Shown: positions 1 to 7,510, counted from the stretch's first letter. The stretch: 64,000 nucleotides of DNA from Bacillus sp. ISL-7 (GCF_018613065.1 NZ_JAGGQW010000040.1:80512-144511); one strand, 5' to 3'. Notes: generated by a model from the sequence alone, not told the origin. Translations and numbers: made by a program.

Positions 1-199
1 GCCTCTCATTTTTAATATTACTCATTATTGCAATCTTTTTTGAACGTTCATCGTCATACTTGTGATAGATTTTAAGGACATTTCCAGGTTTGCCTTCAAC
101 CTCATAAACTGTACCTTCTCCACCTCTACCAATCATTTTTCCAATTTTTAAAATGTTGCCCTTGCTATCCGTACACTTAGGATTTGTTGCCTTACTCAT
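1..199 (-). CDS. TerY-P-type protein kinase, N-terminal part (cut by window edge)
   Basis: This reading frame starts at ATG 199 and stays open to the window edge, giving about 66 residues. It contains a clear glycine-rich ATP-binding loop (GRGGEGTVYEV) followed by a lysine (VLKIYHK) that would be the phosphate-anchoring lysine of a Ser/Thr kinase fold. The start overlaps the end of the upstream phosphatase gene, so the two are probably translationally coupled. A vWA protein, a PP2C phosphatase and a kinase with this type of loop make up the TerY-P triads described in tellurite-resistance-like gene neighbourhoods. The kinase catalytic loop and any C-terminal helix-hairpin-helix or zinc ribbon lie outside the window, so activity cannot be judged. 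Confidence 0.8.
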   Translation of the reverse strand, partial: MSKATNPKCTDSKGNILKIGKMIGRGGEGTVYEVEGKPGNVLKIYHKYDDERSKKIAIMSNIKNER

Positions 200-1004
200 T
201 ACCAAGGTTCTCAACCCCTCTGCGTGAAGCTAACAATAAGGTCTTGTCATCATCTGTTTTTTCATTTACCCTTTCAGAGTTAAGAAATTTCTCTAAGGAA
301 GAATTCAAATTATCTAAATTATCCTTATCCACTTTTCTTAATACATTAAACATTGGCTTAAAAAAAGGATTATGTACAGTTTGAGATTGATAGTGGAGTG
401 TTAAATGCTGTATACCATCCGTAAATAATGAAACTTCATCTACTGACCTGGGTAAAACATCAAAGTTTATATTTTTCTTAACCATTGGGTCAGTAATAAA
501 ATATGTTGTATTTTCAAACTCGCCCTTATCTGGCCAAAATTCCCAATTGTAATTTTCTTCGGTATGGTCTGTTTCAAGACATACTATAGCACCATCCCCT
601 ACTTGAAAAAAAGCAGCATAGTCGTTACCGACAATAGCTGCTACGATTGTACATGCAAATTCACGAATAGAAACTTCCTGTTCCTTTGCTCGTGTGCTTA
701 TTTTACATTGAAAATACTCAATCCAATTTTCTATAAAACGCTTGTCCAAATCTTTTACTTTTTTGCCTTCCCTAAGATATTGAGATACTTCTTCTACAAA
801 TAAAGAACATGCTAAAGATGAACCTTGATCAGAAAATTTAGCACTTCCTGCTCCATCAGATACGACAGCGACTAAAATTTTTTCACCGTTTGGATCATCT
901 ATTACCTGACATTTGCTAGAATCTTGACATGGAGTATTTACCTTCTGATGAGATGTTCCAATCACAGATGCAAATGTATACTTCCAATCCCTTATTTGTG
1001 TCAT
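192..1004 (-). CDS. PP2C-family serine/threonine phosphatase
   Basis: The 270-residue product has the PP2C metal-binding signatures in order: SDGAGS (Asp 50), GDGAI (Asp 137), FTDG (Asp 196) and a late DDDKT motif (about 251-255). It opens like other stand-alone PP2C enzymes that read DWKYTFASVIGTSH, with no signal peptide or membrane segment, so it should act in the cytoplasm. Its start overlaps the stop of the vWA gene (ATGA) and its stop overlaps the kinase start, which means a tightly coupled three-gene operon on the minus strand. It would reverse phosphorylation set by the kinase; the likely shared target is the vWA protein, but that is inference from the family context. Confidence 0.85.
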   Translation of the reverse strand: MTQIRDWKYTFASVIGTSHQKVNTPCQDSSKCQVIDDPNGEKILVAVVSDGAGSAKFSDQGSSLACSLFVEEVSQYLREGKKVKDLDKRFIENWIEYFQCKISTRAKEQEVSIREFACTIVAAIVGNDYAAFFQVGDGAIVCLETDHTEENYNWEFWPDKGEFENTTYFITDPMVKKNINFDVLPRSVDEVSLFTDGIQHLTLHYQSQTVHNPFFKPMFNVLRKVDKDNLDNLNSSLEKFLNSERVNEKTDDDKTLLLASRRGVENLGNE

Positions 1005-1690
1005 TCAATCATTCCCCATCCACCTGGTGTTACTGGGTTTTCAAGGGGGACTGCATCACCAGGGGTAGATCTTGAAACAGAACCTAATGAATTCGATAGC
1101 CAAGAAAATAAATCTCTAAATCTCAATCCGTCTAGTTTTAGTGGCTCTCTAACCGATATTTGCCTTAAAATATCGATGTTTGCTCCTTCAACACCAACTG
1201 CAAAAAACATAAGAGATTTATTAGACTCAGCATCTTTAATTAATTTTGCTGCCTTTTCCCAATTATCAGTTGGAGCACCATCTGTAATTAAAAATATCCA
1301 TGGTCTATAATACGAAATCCCATTTTCTCTATATTTTTCTTTTCTCTGTTGTAAAAGCTCAATCCCTTTTTCAATTGCTTGGCCCATTGGTGTCATTCCG
1401 TTAGCCTTTAGAGTTGGGGGATCAAATTCATCTGCAGTTTGAAATTCAGTTTCTACATTAACTGGTCCAAAACTTACAACAGATAATTCCACTCGTTTTA
1501 CACTCATATGGTCTGCCATAAGTTCATCTTTAAAAGCCTGCAGACCTTTATTTAGTTCTGTAATAGGATGTCCTGTCATAGAACTTGAAGTATCAATTAA
1601 AAGTACACATGGACAACGAGGTTCAGGATTTTCTGCGAATTCTGCTCCATCAAAAGGAACTTGATCAGTAAAGTCAAACAAAAGAAACAC
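1001..1690 (-). CDS. TerY-like von Willebrand factor A domain protein
   Basis: The 229-residue protein has a complete MIDAS metal site: DTSSSM (Asp 33, Ser 35, Ser 37), Thr 100 in GMTPMG, and Asp 137 in LITDGAP. It is a cytoplasmic vWA domain with little else, the size expected of TerY. The C-terminus ends in a Pro/Gly-rich tail with a late Trp. The start shown is GTG at 1690, but a purine-rich AAAGGGAAG lies only 2 bases before it; a TTG at 1681 would have better spacing, so the true start may be three codons in. A -10-like TATAAT (minus strand) lies at 1704-1709. It is first in the vWA-phosphatase-kinase operon. In the TerY-P literature this protein is the suspected phosphorylated scaffold. 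Confidence 0.85.
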   Translation of the reverse strand: MFLLFDFTDQVPFDGAEFAENPEPRCPCVLLIDTSSSMTGHPITELNKGLQAFKDELMADHMSVKRVELSVVSFGPVNVETEFQTADEFDPPTLKANGMTPMGQAIEKGIELLQQRKEKYRENGISYYRPWIFLITDGAPTDNWEKAAKLIKDAESNKSLMFFAVGVEGANIDILRQISVREPLKLDGLRFRDLFSWLSNSLGSVSRSTPGDAVPLENPVTPGGWGMIE

Positions 1691-1867
1691 TTCCCTTTAT
1701 CTAATTATAGTTAATATGTTCTACAAATTGTATGAAAATTCCTTCAAATTCGATATTAAATTTTATACTTTTTAAACAAAAGTGAGTATTTTTTACTGTT
1801 TCATTTTATGATATGCATTCATTTGTTAGAACAATTAAACTAGGGATATAAATCTCAATAAGGAACT

Positions 1868-1893
1868 GGCTGTCATTATTGACAGTCTTTTTC
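1868..1893 (+). terminator. Possible rho-independent terminator
   Basis: An 8-bp stem (with one G-T pair) around the core CTGTCA/TGACAG, a TTAT loop, then CTTTTTCT. No plus-strand gene ends just before it, so it may be a remnant of decayed DNA in this region. Confidence 0.35.
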
Positions 1894-1963
1894 TAATTGA
1901 GCTACGAGGCACGATATTTGAATAAGGTAGTATAGAAAGGAATATAAAAAAGGACTGAAAGAA

Positions 1964-2153
1964 GTGGCAAAATATAAATCAGAAAATTGTTTTGTGAATA
2001 TCGATTGGCAGTCCGTTCATGTAGAGAAAGTAATAGTTGAAAACAACAATCTTAACTTAACATTTGTGTTTCTTGTAATTGTAAAAAAACATCCACTAAA
2101 TCCTCCCAACGCATAGAAGCATCAACGTCTCGCTTATTTCTATTCAAATGAAA
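1964..2153. other. Gene-poor stretch with two overlapping doubtful ORFs
   Basis: Between the triad and the decayed PH-like gene the DNA holds no convincing gene. On the plus strand a 50-codon ORF (GTG 1964 to TAG 2116) follows a GGACTGAAAGAAG stretch. On the minus strand an open frame without its own start (2153 down to TAA 2052) reads like a protein tail, including RWEDLVDVFLQLQET. Both cannot be functional over their full length, and I recognise neither. I read the minus frame as a possible gene remnant, in keeping with the decay seen next to it. Positions 2154-2292 show nothing I can name. Confidence 0.25.
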
Positions 2154-2292
2154 TGATCATCTGTAAAAATCTTGCTTACATTCTAGGCTGCAATGTAGTG
2201 AATCTCTAGGGATACGGTCATATGGCCATCGCCCTTATATGTTGATACAAAGTTAATATAGATCTTTTTTCTGTTTGTTTAAGCCAAAATCA

Positions 2293-2738
2293 TTATGCAC
2301 TATTTACTCTTTCTCTAACTGACTTTACAGCCGAATCAAGATTATAATCTGGAATATTTCGAATGGTTCTTTTTTTAGTTCCAATCATCCCTTTAACCTA
2401 GAGTTACAGCATCCCAAGTTCCATCTGTGCTTTTCCCAATGGATTAGATGCTAAGTCAAAATCGACTCCTTTAATATATTTATACTTAATTACCTCGGTT
2501 GTTGCTCCGCCAGAAAATCCAAAGGTCAAATTCACAAAAATTAAACTGTGTTCTGCAACAACAATAAACCCTGTATTTGTAAGGGCGGAATTAGCATGAA
2601 TTGATATATTTTCTCATCTTTTTTCATAACTTTCTTTAAAGCTTTTATTGCAAATACATAAAATTTCCGTTTGGTTTTAGGAAATTCGAGTGAGATTTCT
2701 TCCATTTCATTAAATGTGTATTCTATTTGGAAGTACAT
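2293..2738 (-). pseudogene. Decayed PH-like-domain protein with several frameshifts
   Basis: Reading the minus strand from ATG 2738 and changing frame near 2605, 2440 and 2400 gives about 145 residues of plausible protein. The pieces are an N-terminal part containing FPKTKRKFYVFAIKALKKV, a middle part GFIVVAEHSLIFVNLTFGFS followed by IKYKYIKGVDFD, and an end part GTWDAVTLG then KKRTIRNIPDYNLDS. The pattern of a GFIVVAEHSLIFV strand pair, a KYKYI strand and a C-terminal helix resembles bacterial PH-like domains of the YokE type; that family label is inference. In-frame TAA and TAG codons and the frame changes show that no intact product is made. The surviving 65-codon ORF 2541-2738 is only its first third. 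Confidence 0.6.
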
Positions 2739-2888
2739 TAATGCATAAAATGTTATTATGTAATTCTACAAACGAGAAAGTCTTAGAGAAGTGATCTATA
2801 TTAAAAAGTTCAAGTATATAGTGTTTTAATAAAATGGTAAAATATTATTAGGAAACCTTTTACAGAAAGAACAAGGAGGTTCTTATTT

Positions 2889-4037
2889 GTGAAAGGAAGT
2901 ATAAAGAAAAATCAACAAACAGGTAAATGGGATATTGTTGCCGATATTGGCAAAGACCCAGTCACTGGGAATAGAAAGCAAAAGAAGAAACGAGGTTTTA
3001 AAACTAAACAAGAAGCGGAAAAGGCATTAACAAAGATTTTAAATGAAATTAATGAGGGAACTTTTTTTGAACCAGTAAATATGACAGTTAATCAATTTAT
3101 GGAGATATGGTTTAAAGAGAGAAAGCTATCTGTAGAAAGAACAACATATCAAAATAATATTTCCTTCTTCAAAATATACATTTCTCCCAAATTGGGGTCA
3201 TTAAAGATAAATGAAGTTACACCCATTTACCTTCAGAATTTTGTTAATGAACTAGTTGAAAATACAAACCTTGCTTCAAGTACAATTCATAAAATACTTG
3301 ATGTATTAAAAGTATCTTTTTCTCGAGCAGTAAAACTCAGGATTATTAAAGAAAACCCAGTTGTTCTTGTTGATTTACCAAAGATAAAAAAAACTGAAAT
3401 GAAAGTATGGGATATTAACCAAGTTAATTTCTTTTTAGAAAATGTCTCTAACATTAAAAGACCTAGTAAATATCTATCGGCGTACTTATTGGCAATATTG
3501 ACGGGTATGCGTCAAGGGGAGATATTGGGCTTGAGATTTAAGGATATAGACTTTCAATCAAAACAAATATTTATAACACAAACATTGTCGCATGATGGTA
3601 AAGAACTTAGGAACGGTACTAAAACCAAAGCAGGGATACGCACTATACATATTCCTGATGTTCTCATTAATCATCTGAAAAATGAACGAAAAAAAATTCT
3701 TGAGAGCAAGTTGAGGTACAGAAATGAATATGAAGATAATGACTTAGTCATATGTACAAAGAATGGGAAGCCAGTTCAACCTACAAACCTTTTAAGAGGG
3801 TTCAAGAATGATGTTAGGAAAATTGGATTACCAATATTACGGTTTCATGATTTGCGACATACCCATGCGACAATATTAATACAGCAAAATATAAATCCTA
3901 AAGTGATTCAAGAACGGTTAGGACATTCGAGAATAGGAATTACACTTGACATTTATAGCCATGTACTCCCAAGTATGCAACAAGAAGTTGCTCGGAAATT
4001 AGATGAAATAATAATGATGAATTCTACTGCTATGTGA
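2889..4037 (+). CDS. Phage/ICE-type tyrosine integrase
   Basis: This 382-residue recombinase has the full layout of mobile-element integrases: an N-terminal arm-binding domain (about 1-60, beginning KGSIKKNQQTGKWDI), a SAM-like core-binding domain (about 65-160) and a catalytic domain. The active-site residues are visible: Arg 208 (GMRQGE), a lysine near 247, His 320 and Arg 323 (HDLRH), His 346 (GHSRIG) and the nucleophile Tyr 356 (DIYSHV). The start is GTG after AAGGAGG. Tandem TGTGACCA repeats begin at its stop codon. It is the last gene before the fixX side of the junction, the usual position for an element's integrase. It looks intact and should catalyse integration and, with a directionality factor not seen here, excision. 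Confidence 0.95.
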   Translation: MKGSIKKNQQTGKWDIVADIGKDPVTGNRKQKKKRGFKTKQEAEKALTKILNEINEGTFFEPVNMTVNQFMEIWFKERKLSVERTTYQNNISFFKIYISPKLGSLKINEVTPIYLQNFVNELVENTNLASSTIHKILDVLKVSFSRAVKLRIIKENPVVLVDLPKIKKTEMKVWDINQVNFFLENVSNIKRPSKYLSAYLLAILTGMRQGEILGLRFKDIDFQSKQIFITQTLSHDGKELRNGTKTKAGIRTIHIPDVLINHLKNERKKILESKLRYRNEYEDNDLVICTKNGKPVQPTNLLRGFKNDVRKIGLPILRFHDLRHTHATILIQQNINPKVIQERLGHSRIGITLDIYSHVLPSMQQEVARKLDEIIMMNSTAM

Positions 4038-4051
4038 CCAAACTGTGACCA
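4033..4051 (+). repeat. Tandem TGTGACCA repeats at the end of int
   Basis: Two exact copies of TGTGACCA start at 4033 and 4044, 11 bases apart, and overlap the integrase stop codon. Short direct repeats one helical turn apart next to an integrase gene suit arm-type binding sites for the integrase N-terminal domain. This role is inferred. Confidence 0.5.
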
Positions 4052-4059
4052 ATATACAT

Positions 4060-4137
4060 TTATTAATGGTTAAAAGCTTTTTAAATCAAGGTTTTGTTAT
4101 GGTTTTTCTCCTTCGTGCTTGGAAGGCGGTGAAATAA
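4060..4137 (+). other. Probable 3'-end remnant of fixC / element attachment region
   Basis: A frame open through this stretch ends in LLRAWKAVK and stops at 4135-4137, its TAA overlapping the ATG of fixX by one base (TAATG). In fixABCX-type operons fixC precedes fixX directly. The simplest reading is that these are the last codons of fixC, left beside fixX after an element recombined into the 3' end of fixC. The integrase and its repeats immediately upstream support this. How far the fixC-derived sequence extends to the left cannot be seen from this window alone. Confidence 0.5.
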
Positions 4138-4421
4138 TGTCAACGAAGAATATCGAGGAAAAACAGTATCTGCTCCGTTTTAAGTGTGATACAAAGTCTC
4201 ATTTGACCGTAATGGATCATGACGTATGCATGACAAAATGTCCCGATAAAATTTGTACAGTATTTTGCCCAGCGGAGGTTTATAAGTGGGAAGGAACACG
4301 GATGCAGGTTGGCTATGAAGGATGCCATGAATGTGGAAGCTGCCGGATCGGCTGCCCATACCAGAACATTAAATGGGAATATCCAAAAGGCGGACACGGG
4401 ATTGTATTCCGTTTAGCGTAA
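4137..4421 (+). CDS. fixX: FixX-family ferredoxin-like protein
   Basis: The 94-residue protein carries the cysteine pattern of FixX: CMTKCPDKICTVFCP followed by CHECGSCRIGCPYQNIKW, enough for 4Fe-4S cluster binding. FixX proteins pass electrons with FixC, an electron-transfer flavoprotein:quinone oxidoreductase-like enzyme, fed by FixAB. The start is ATG 4137 behind GGAAGGCGG; an upstream in-frame TTG at 4119 is unlikely because it would include the ribosome site. The gene is an orphan here: fixC is absent apart from a possible 3' remnant, and an integrase occupies its place. Transcription after insertion would need a promoter in or beyond the element, so the gene may be poorly expressed. Confidence 0.85.
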   Translation: MSTKNIEEKQYLLRFKCDTKSHLTVMDHDVCMTKCPDKICTVFCPAEVYKWEGTRMQVGYEGCHECGSCRIGCPYQNIKWEYPKGGHGIVFRLA

Positions 4422-4436
4422 ATTGGATATAAAAAA

Positions 4437-4474
4437 GGAGCTGTTTGCGATTTATGCAAACAGCTCCTTTATTT
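4437..4474 (+). terminator. Terminator after fixX
   Basis: A perfect 12-bp stem (GGAGCTGTTTGC and its complement) with a short loop, followed by TTTATTTAT. Confidence 0.85.
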
Positions 4475-4560
4475 ATGTAGATATTTTAATAATACTATAT
4501 GTGGGTTATTTCACAAGTGATGGTAAAAAAAGGTGAAGCAGAAGGTAAGTTTTTAGGGGG

Positions 4561-4908
4561 TTAGCTTATTTTCTCTAGTATGGTAGCTGAGGAAAGTTTA
4601 TCGTTTTTGCTGGCTGTGACAAGCGAAGATGCAAATGAGTTCGCATGATCCATTAACTCCATACTCGGTGAGCAATAATATGGTTTTTTCCAATTGAAAT
4701 CACCTTCACTATCGGCAGGATATATACTTACTTTCCAATGATAGTATATTTTTGACTGTGGGAGCTGCACCCCTTCTACGGCAATAAGCCAATGTGTCGA
4801 AGGTGAGTTAGGGTAGTATGCTGCGGATTCCTGTAAGGAAACTAGATCATTTACACCAATGGGTATTAATGCCTTTTGATAAAAGTCATGATAATTTGGG
4901 GTTTTCAT
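4561..4908 (-). CDS. Hypothetical protein, 115 aa
   Basis: I do not recognise this protein. It is 115 residues, soluble, with no signal peptide, and rich in aromatic residues in the middle (THWLIAVEGV, YYHWKVSIYP, FNWKKPYYC). The start ATG at 4908 follows a strong GGGAGGG with normal spacing, so it is very likely a real gene. It stands alone, transcribed away from the FNR-controlled gene; its promoter must lie in the 210-base AT-rich gap upstream. No conserved catalytic pattern is visible. Confidence 0.65.
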   Translation of the reverse strand: MKTPNYHDFYQKALIPIGVNDLVSLQESAAYYPNSPSTHWLIAVEGVQLPQSKIYYHWKVSIYPADSEGDFNWKKPYYCSPSMELMDHANSFASSLVTASKNDKLSSATILEKIS

Positions 4909-5045
4909 ATTTTTTTCCCTCCCTTTTATGTTCTATCTCTATTATATGAAACATTTAAACTTTTTTTGTGTGATAAATGTTAAAATTTTAAAAAAAATTA
5001 ACGAGTTTTCATGAAACTGTCAAAAATTCATAACTTAATTGTAAT

Positions 5046-5088
5046 TGTGACCTATGTCACTACATTAATTAATGGTTGATTTTATATT
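5046..5088 (+). promoter_or_regulatory. FNR box and -10 element (class II-type promoter)
   Basis: TGTGACCTATGTCACT at 5046-5061 matches the B. subtilis Fnr consensus TGTGA-N6-TCACT exactly. A TATATT -10 sequence at 5083-5088 would put the transcription start near 5095, about 41.5 bases from the centre of the box, the classic activating position. It points to the hemerythrin-like gene starting at 5122. Confidence 0.75.
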
Positions 5089-5121
5089 TGAAGCAATAGA
5101 ATGAGATAGAGGTGATTGTTG

Positions 5122-5421
5122 ATGAGTGGCTGTATGAGTGCTCTTGGTGTATATATCGGGACTACATCTGGACCAATAGCTGTTATGGAATATGAACATG
5201 ACCAGGCAAAAGCAAATATTGGAGAATTTCTTGAAAAAGCAGAAAGTGGTCTTATATCTACGGCAGAATCGAAAAAAACAGCTGAACTAATTCAAAATGC
5301 CTACTTTATCTTAACAGAGCATTTCTCCAAAGAGGAAAATGTTTTGTTCCCAATGGCTGAAAGAATGCTTATAGAAGAGGAAAAGGAAGAATTATACCGT
5401 AAAATCCAAGACATAAAATAA
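5122..5421 (+). CDS. Half-length hemerythrin/RIC-like protein
   Basis: The 99-residue product (ATG 5122 behind GAGGTGA) matches the C-terminal half of RIC/YtfE/ScdA di-iron repair proteins: SGPIAVMEYEHDQA then, forty residues on, LTEHFSKEENVLFPMAERM. These give two histidines and the paired glutamates of a di-iron site, but the first two helices of the normal four-helix bundle are missing. No coding sequence for them is seen upstream. RIC proteins mend iron-sulfur centres after nitric oxide or oxidative damage; whether a half-size form works, perhaps as a dimer, is unknown. The FNR box upstream predicts induction when oxygen is short. It may be a natural short form or a deletion relic with a live promoter. 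Confidence 0.75.
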   Translation: MSGCMSALGVYIGTTSGPIAVMEYEHDQAKANIGEFLEKAESGLISTAESKKTAELIQNAYFILTEHFSKEENVLFPMAERMLIEEEKEELYRKIQDIK

Positions 5422-5422
5422 A

Positions 5423-5450
5423 GGATGGGCTTCTGGCCCATCCTATTTTA
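5423..5450. terminator. Shared terminator between convergent genes
   Basis: GGATGGG and CCCATCC form a stem with a small loop, followed by TATTTTA. It lies between the hemerythrin-like gene and the oppositely oriented MFS gene. Confidence 0.75.
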
Positions 5451-6684
5451 CTTTTGATTCCATTCTTTAACCTTTTGGTCAGTTGGAAGGAGAAACGCAA
5501 TTAAGCCTAGAATCGGAAGTACACCGAGCCATGTAATCATCGACTGTAATCCAATCCAGTCTGCAATATAACCAAGTCCTACAGAACCAATTGCACCCAT
5601 TCCAAACGCAAGTCCTATGAGTTAAACCAGACATCATCCCAATTTTCCCCGGGACTAATTCCTGTGCATATACTACCGTTACAGAAAAACTAGTCATTAA
5701 AATAAACCCAGTAAGTATTAAGAAAATAAATGCCAACGTTGGTGGTACCTGTGGAATTAAAATTGAAAAAGGAATCGTTGCTAACATTGAAAAGGAAATG
5801 ATTGTTTTTTTGCCAAAACGATCTGAAAGAGGACCTCCAAAAAAAGTACCGACGGCACCGGAAACTAAAAAAGCGAACAGGAATAATTGTGATTGCTTAA
5901 TCGTAAGGGCATATTCCTTTATCGAATAAAAGGTATAAAAGTTGGTAATTCCAGAAGAATACCAAGTCCTTGCAAAAATTAATAATAAAATCAATGCTAA
6001 GGTATTTTTTACCTCTTTAGTTATTGCTACATTATTAGATGAGCTAGATTTCTTTTTCTTTAGTATATTTGGGGAAGCTATCAACCTGTGATTATACCAA
6101 TTTGCAATATAAATTAATAAAATCACAGCTAGTGCTGCCACAATCGTAAACCAGGATGCACCAATCTGCCCCAAAGGAACCAATATTAGTGCAGTTATCA
6201 GTGGAGCCAATGCTTGACCCGTGTTTCCACCGACCTGATAAATCGACTGTGCCAGCCCGCGTCGATTTCCTGCAGCCATATACGCAACCCGGGAACCTTC
6301 CGGGTGAAATACTGCTGAACCAAGACCGATGAAAAGGACTGACAAGACAATTAGTCCAAAGTTTGAAGCAAACCCTAATCCAAGAATACCGACTAACGTG
6401 AAAGTCAGTCCGATCGGCAGTGCGAAAGGCATTGGTTTCTTGTCAGTTATGTAGCCGACCATTGGCTGCAAAACAGATGAGACCATATTTAGGGAAAAAG
6501 CAATGATTCCAAGCTGGGTAAAACTTAGCCCCATTGATTTTTCTAAAATAGGGAACATGGCTGGCACCACAGCTTGAATGGCATCATTCAATAAATGGCA
6601 CAATCCAATAATAAAAAGAATTTTAAACATGGTTGATTCAGAAGACTTTGGAGCCTTTGCAGGTAAAACAGCTTGTGAACTCAT
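5448..6684 (-). pseudogene. MFS transporter (fosmidomycin-resistance-like) with C-terminal frameshift
   Basis: The first 355 or so residues form a good 12-helix MFS transporter of the Fsr/YfnC type, with GYITDKKP after the second helix and GPLSDRFGKK in the middle loop. Near 5617-5625 the frame is lost: the ORF continues as Cys/Trp-rich nonsense ending at 5479. Removing one A from GGTTTAACTCATAGG restores a normal ending (IGLAFGMGAIGSVGLGYIAD ... TDQKVKEWNQK) with a stop at 5448-5450. The total span, 1237 bases, is one more than a multiple of three, as a single insertion predicts. Either the gene is broken in its last two helices or this is a sequencing error. The start ATG 6684 has an AAGAAGGGA site. 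Divergent from the MarR gene, which may control it. Confidence 0.8.
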
Positions 6685-6963
6685 AATGATCCCTTCTTTA
6701 TTAAAATTCTAAATTTTTTTATAACCATATTTTACTACCGAACCATAAAAATAAGAAATATTTTATTTATAATTAATTTTATAGTCTCTGTCTAAATTGG
6801 CCGTTGATTTCCGCTCCAATCAACGTAGGCTTTAAATCAACAATGAGCTTTAACAAAGCCATTTAATAAAAAAATTCCTATCATGCATCAATTTCCCTTG
6901 GATACGAAATATTCCTGATTTTTTTAGGGTGAATTGACATTTCTTAAAAATTTTTTTATAATA
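6685..6963. other. Intergenic region with possible repeat remnant
   Basis: About 280 bases between the MFS gene and the MarR operator hold no gene. At 6795-6860 the phrase GGCCGTTGATTTCCGCTCC and a nearly complementary GGAGCGGAAATC-like context resemble a dispersed Bacillus intergenic repeat that I know only by appearance. Confidence 0.3.
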
Positions 6964-6979
6964 ATCTTGAAATCAAGAT
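6964..6979. promoter_or_regulatory. MhqR/MarR-type operator palindrome
   Basis: ATCTTGAAATCAAGAT is a perfect 7-2-7 inverted repeat about 63 bases before the MarR-family start. It resembles the palindromes bound by MhqR of B. subtilis (ATCTCG...CGAGAT type). Autoregulation and control of the divergent MFS gene are the likely roles; inferred. Confidence 0.65.
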
Positions 6980-7042
6980 ATTTTATTCGTATTGATACCT
7001 CAAAGTAAGTCTAATTTATAAACCTAAAAGGATGAGTTTTTT

Positions 7043-7483
7043 ATGGAAAATAATTCAACTGCTAATTCATTAAAGCTTTTTATAGTCCTTTCAAGAGCGT
7101 ATAAAGCAATTAACGAGCATGTAAATAAAGTGATCCAGGCCAGTGGGTTAAATCCTACTGAATTTGCAGTTTTGGAGCTCCTTTACCATAAAGGTGACCA
7201 GCCAATGCAGCAAATAGGCGGGAAAATATTACTTGCAAGTGGAAGCATTACTTACGTGGTCGACAAGCTCGAACAAAAAGGGATGTTAAAAAGAATTGCC
7301 TGTCCGAAGGACCGTCGAGTCACATTTGCACAAATAACTGAAGATGGGAAAAAGTTTATTCAGGATATTTTTCCTGAACATGCTGAGCAAATTGATAAAC
7401 TCATGTCATCACTGACTGAAACTGAAAAACTGGAAGCAATTGACCTGTTGAAAAAACTAGGGTTGCCTGCTGGTAAGTTCTAA
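7043..7483 (+). CDS. mhqR: MarR-family regulator, MhqR-like
   Basis: The 146-residue protein is a MarR winged-helix repressor. The helix-turn-helix region covers about 35-75 (LNPTEFAVLELLYHKG, then GSITYVVDKLEQKGML) and the wing holds the family signature DRRVTFAQIT. The sequence is close to what I remember of B. subtilis MhqR (YkvE), the repressor of quinone and azo-compound detoxification genes. MhqR senses quinones through a cysteine; here the only Cys lies in IACPKDRR next to the wing, so the sensing mode is uncertain. The start follows AAAGGATGAG. A perfect palindrome upstream suggests self-repression. A distant azoreductase gene at 17164 is a type of target known for this family. Confidence 0.8.
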   Translation: MENNSTANSLKLFIVLSRAYKAINEHVNKVIQASGLNPTEFAVLELLYHKGDQPMQQIGGKILLASGSITYVVDKLEQKGMLKRIACPKDRRVTFAQITEDGKKFIQDIFPEHAEQIDKLMSSLTETEKLEAIDLLKKLGLPAGKF

Positions 7484-7510
7484 TACGGCCATTGGGTCGT
7501 ATTTTTTTTG
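7482..7510 (+). terminator. Terminator after the MarR gene
   Basis: AATACG/CGTATT stem with inner GCC/GGT pairing, followed by eight T residues. Confidence 0.75.

Noticed and set aside
924..1310. 128-codon plus-strand ORF
   Set aside because: It lies antisense across the PP2C and vWA genes, has no ribosome site and shows no protein-like pattern.
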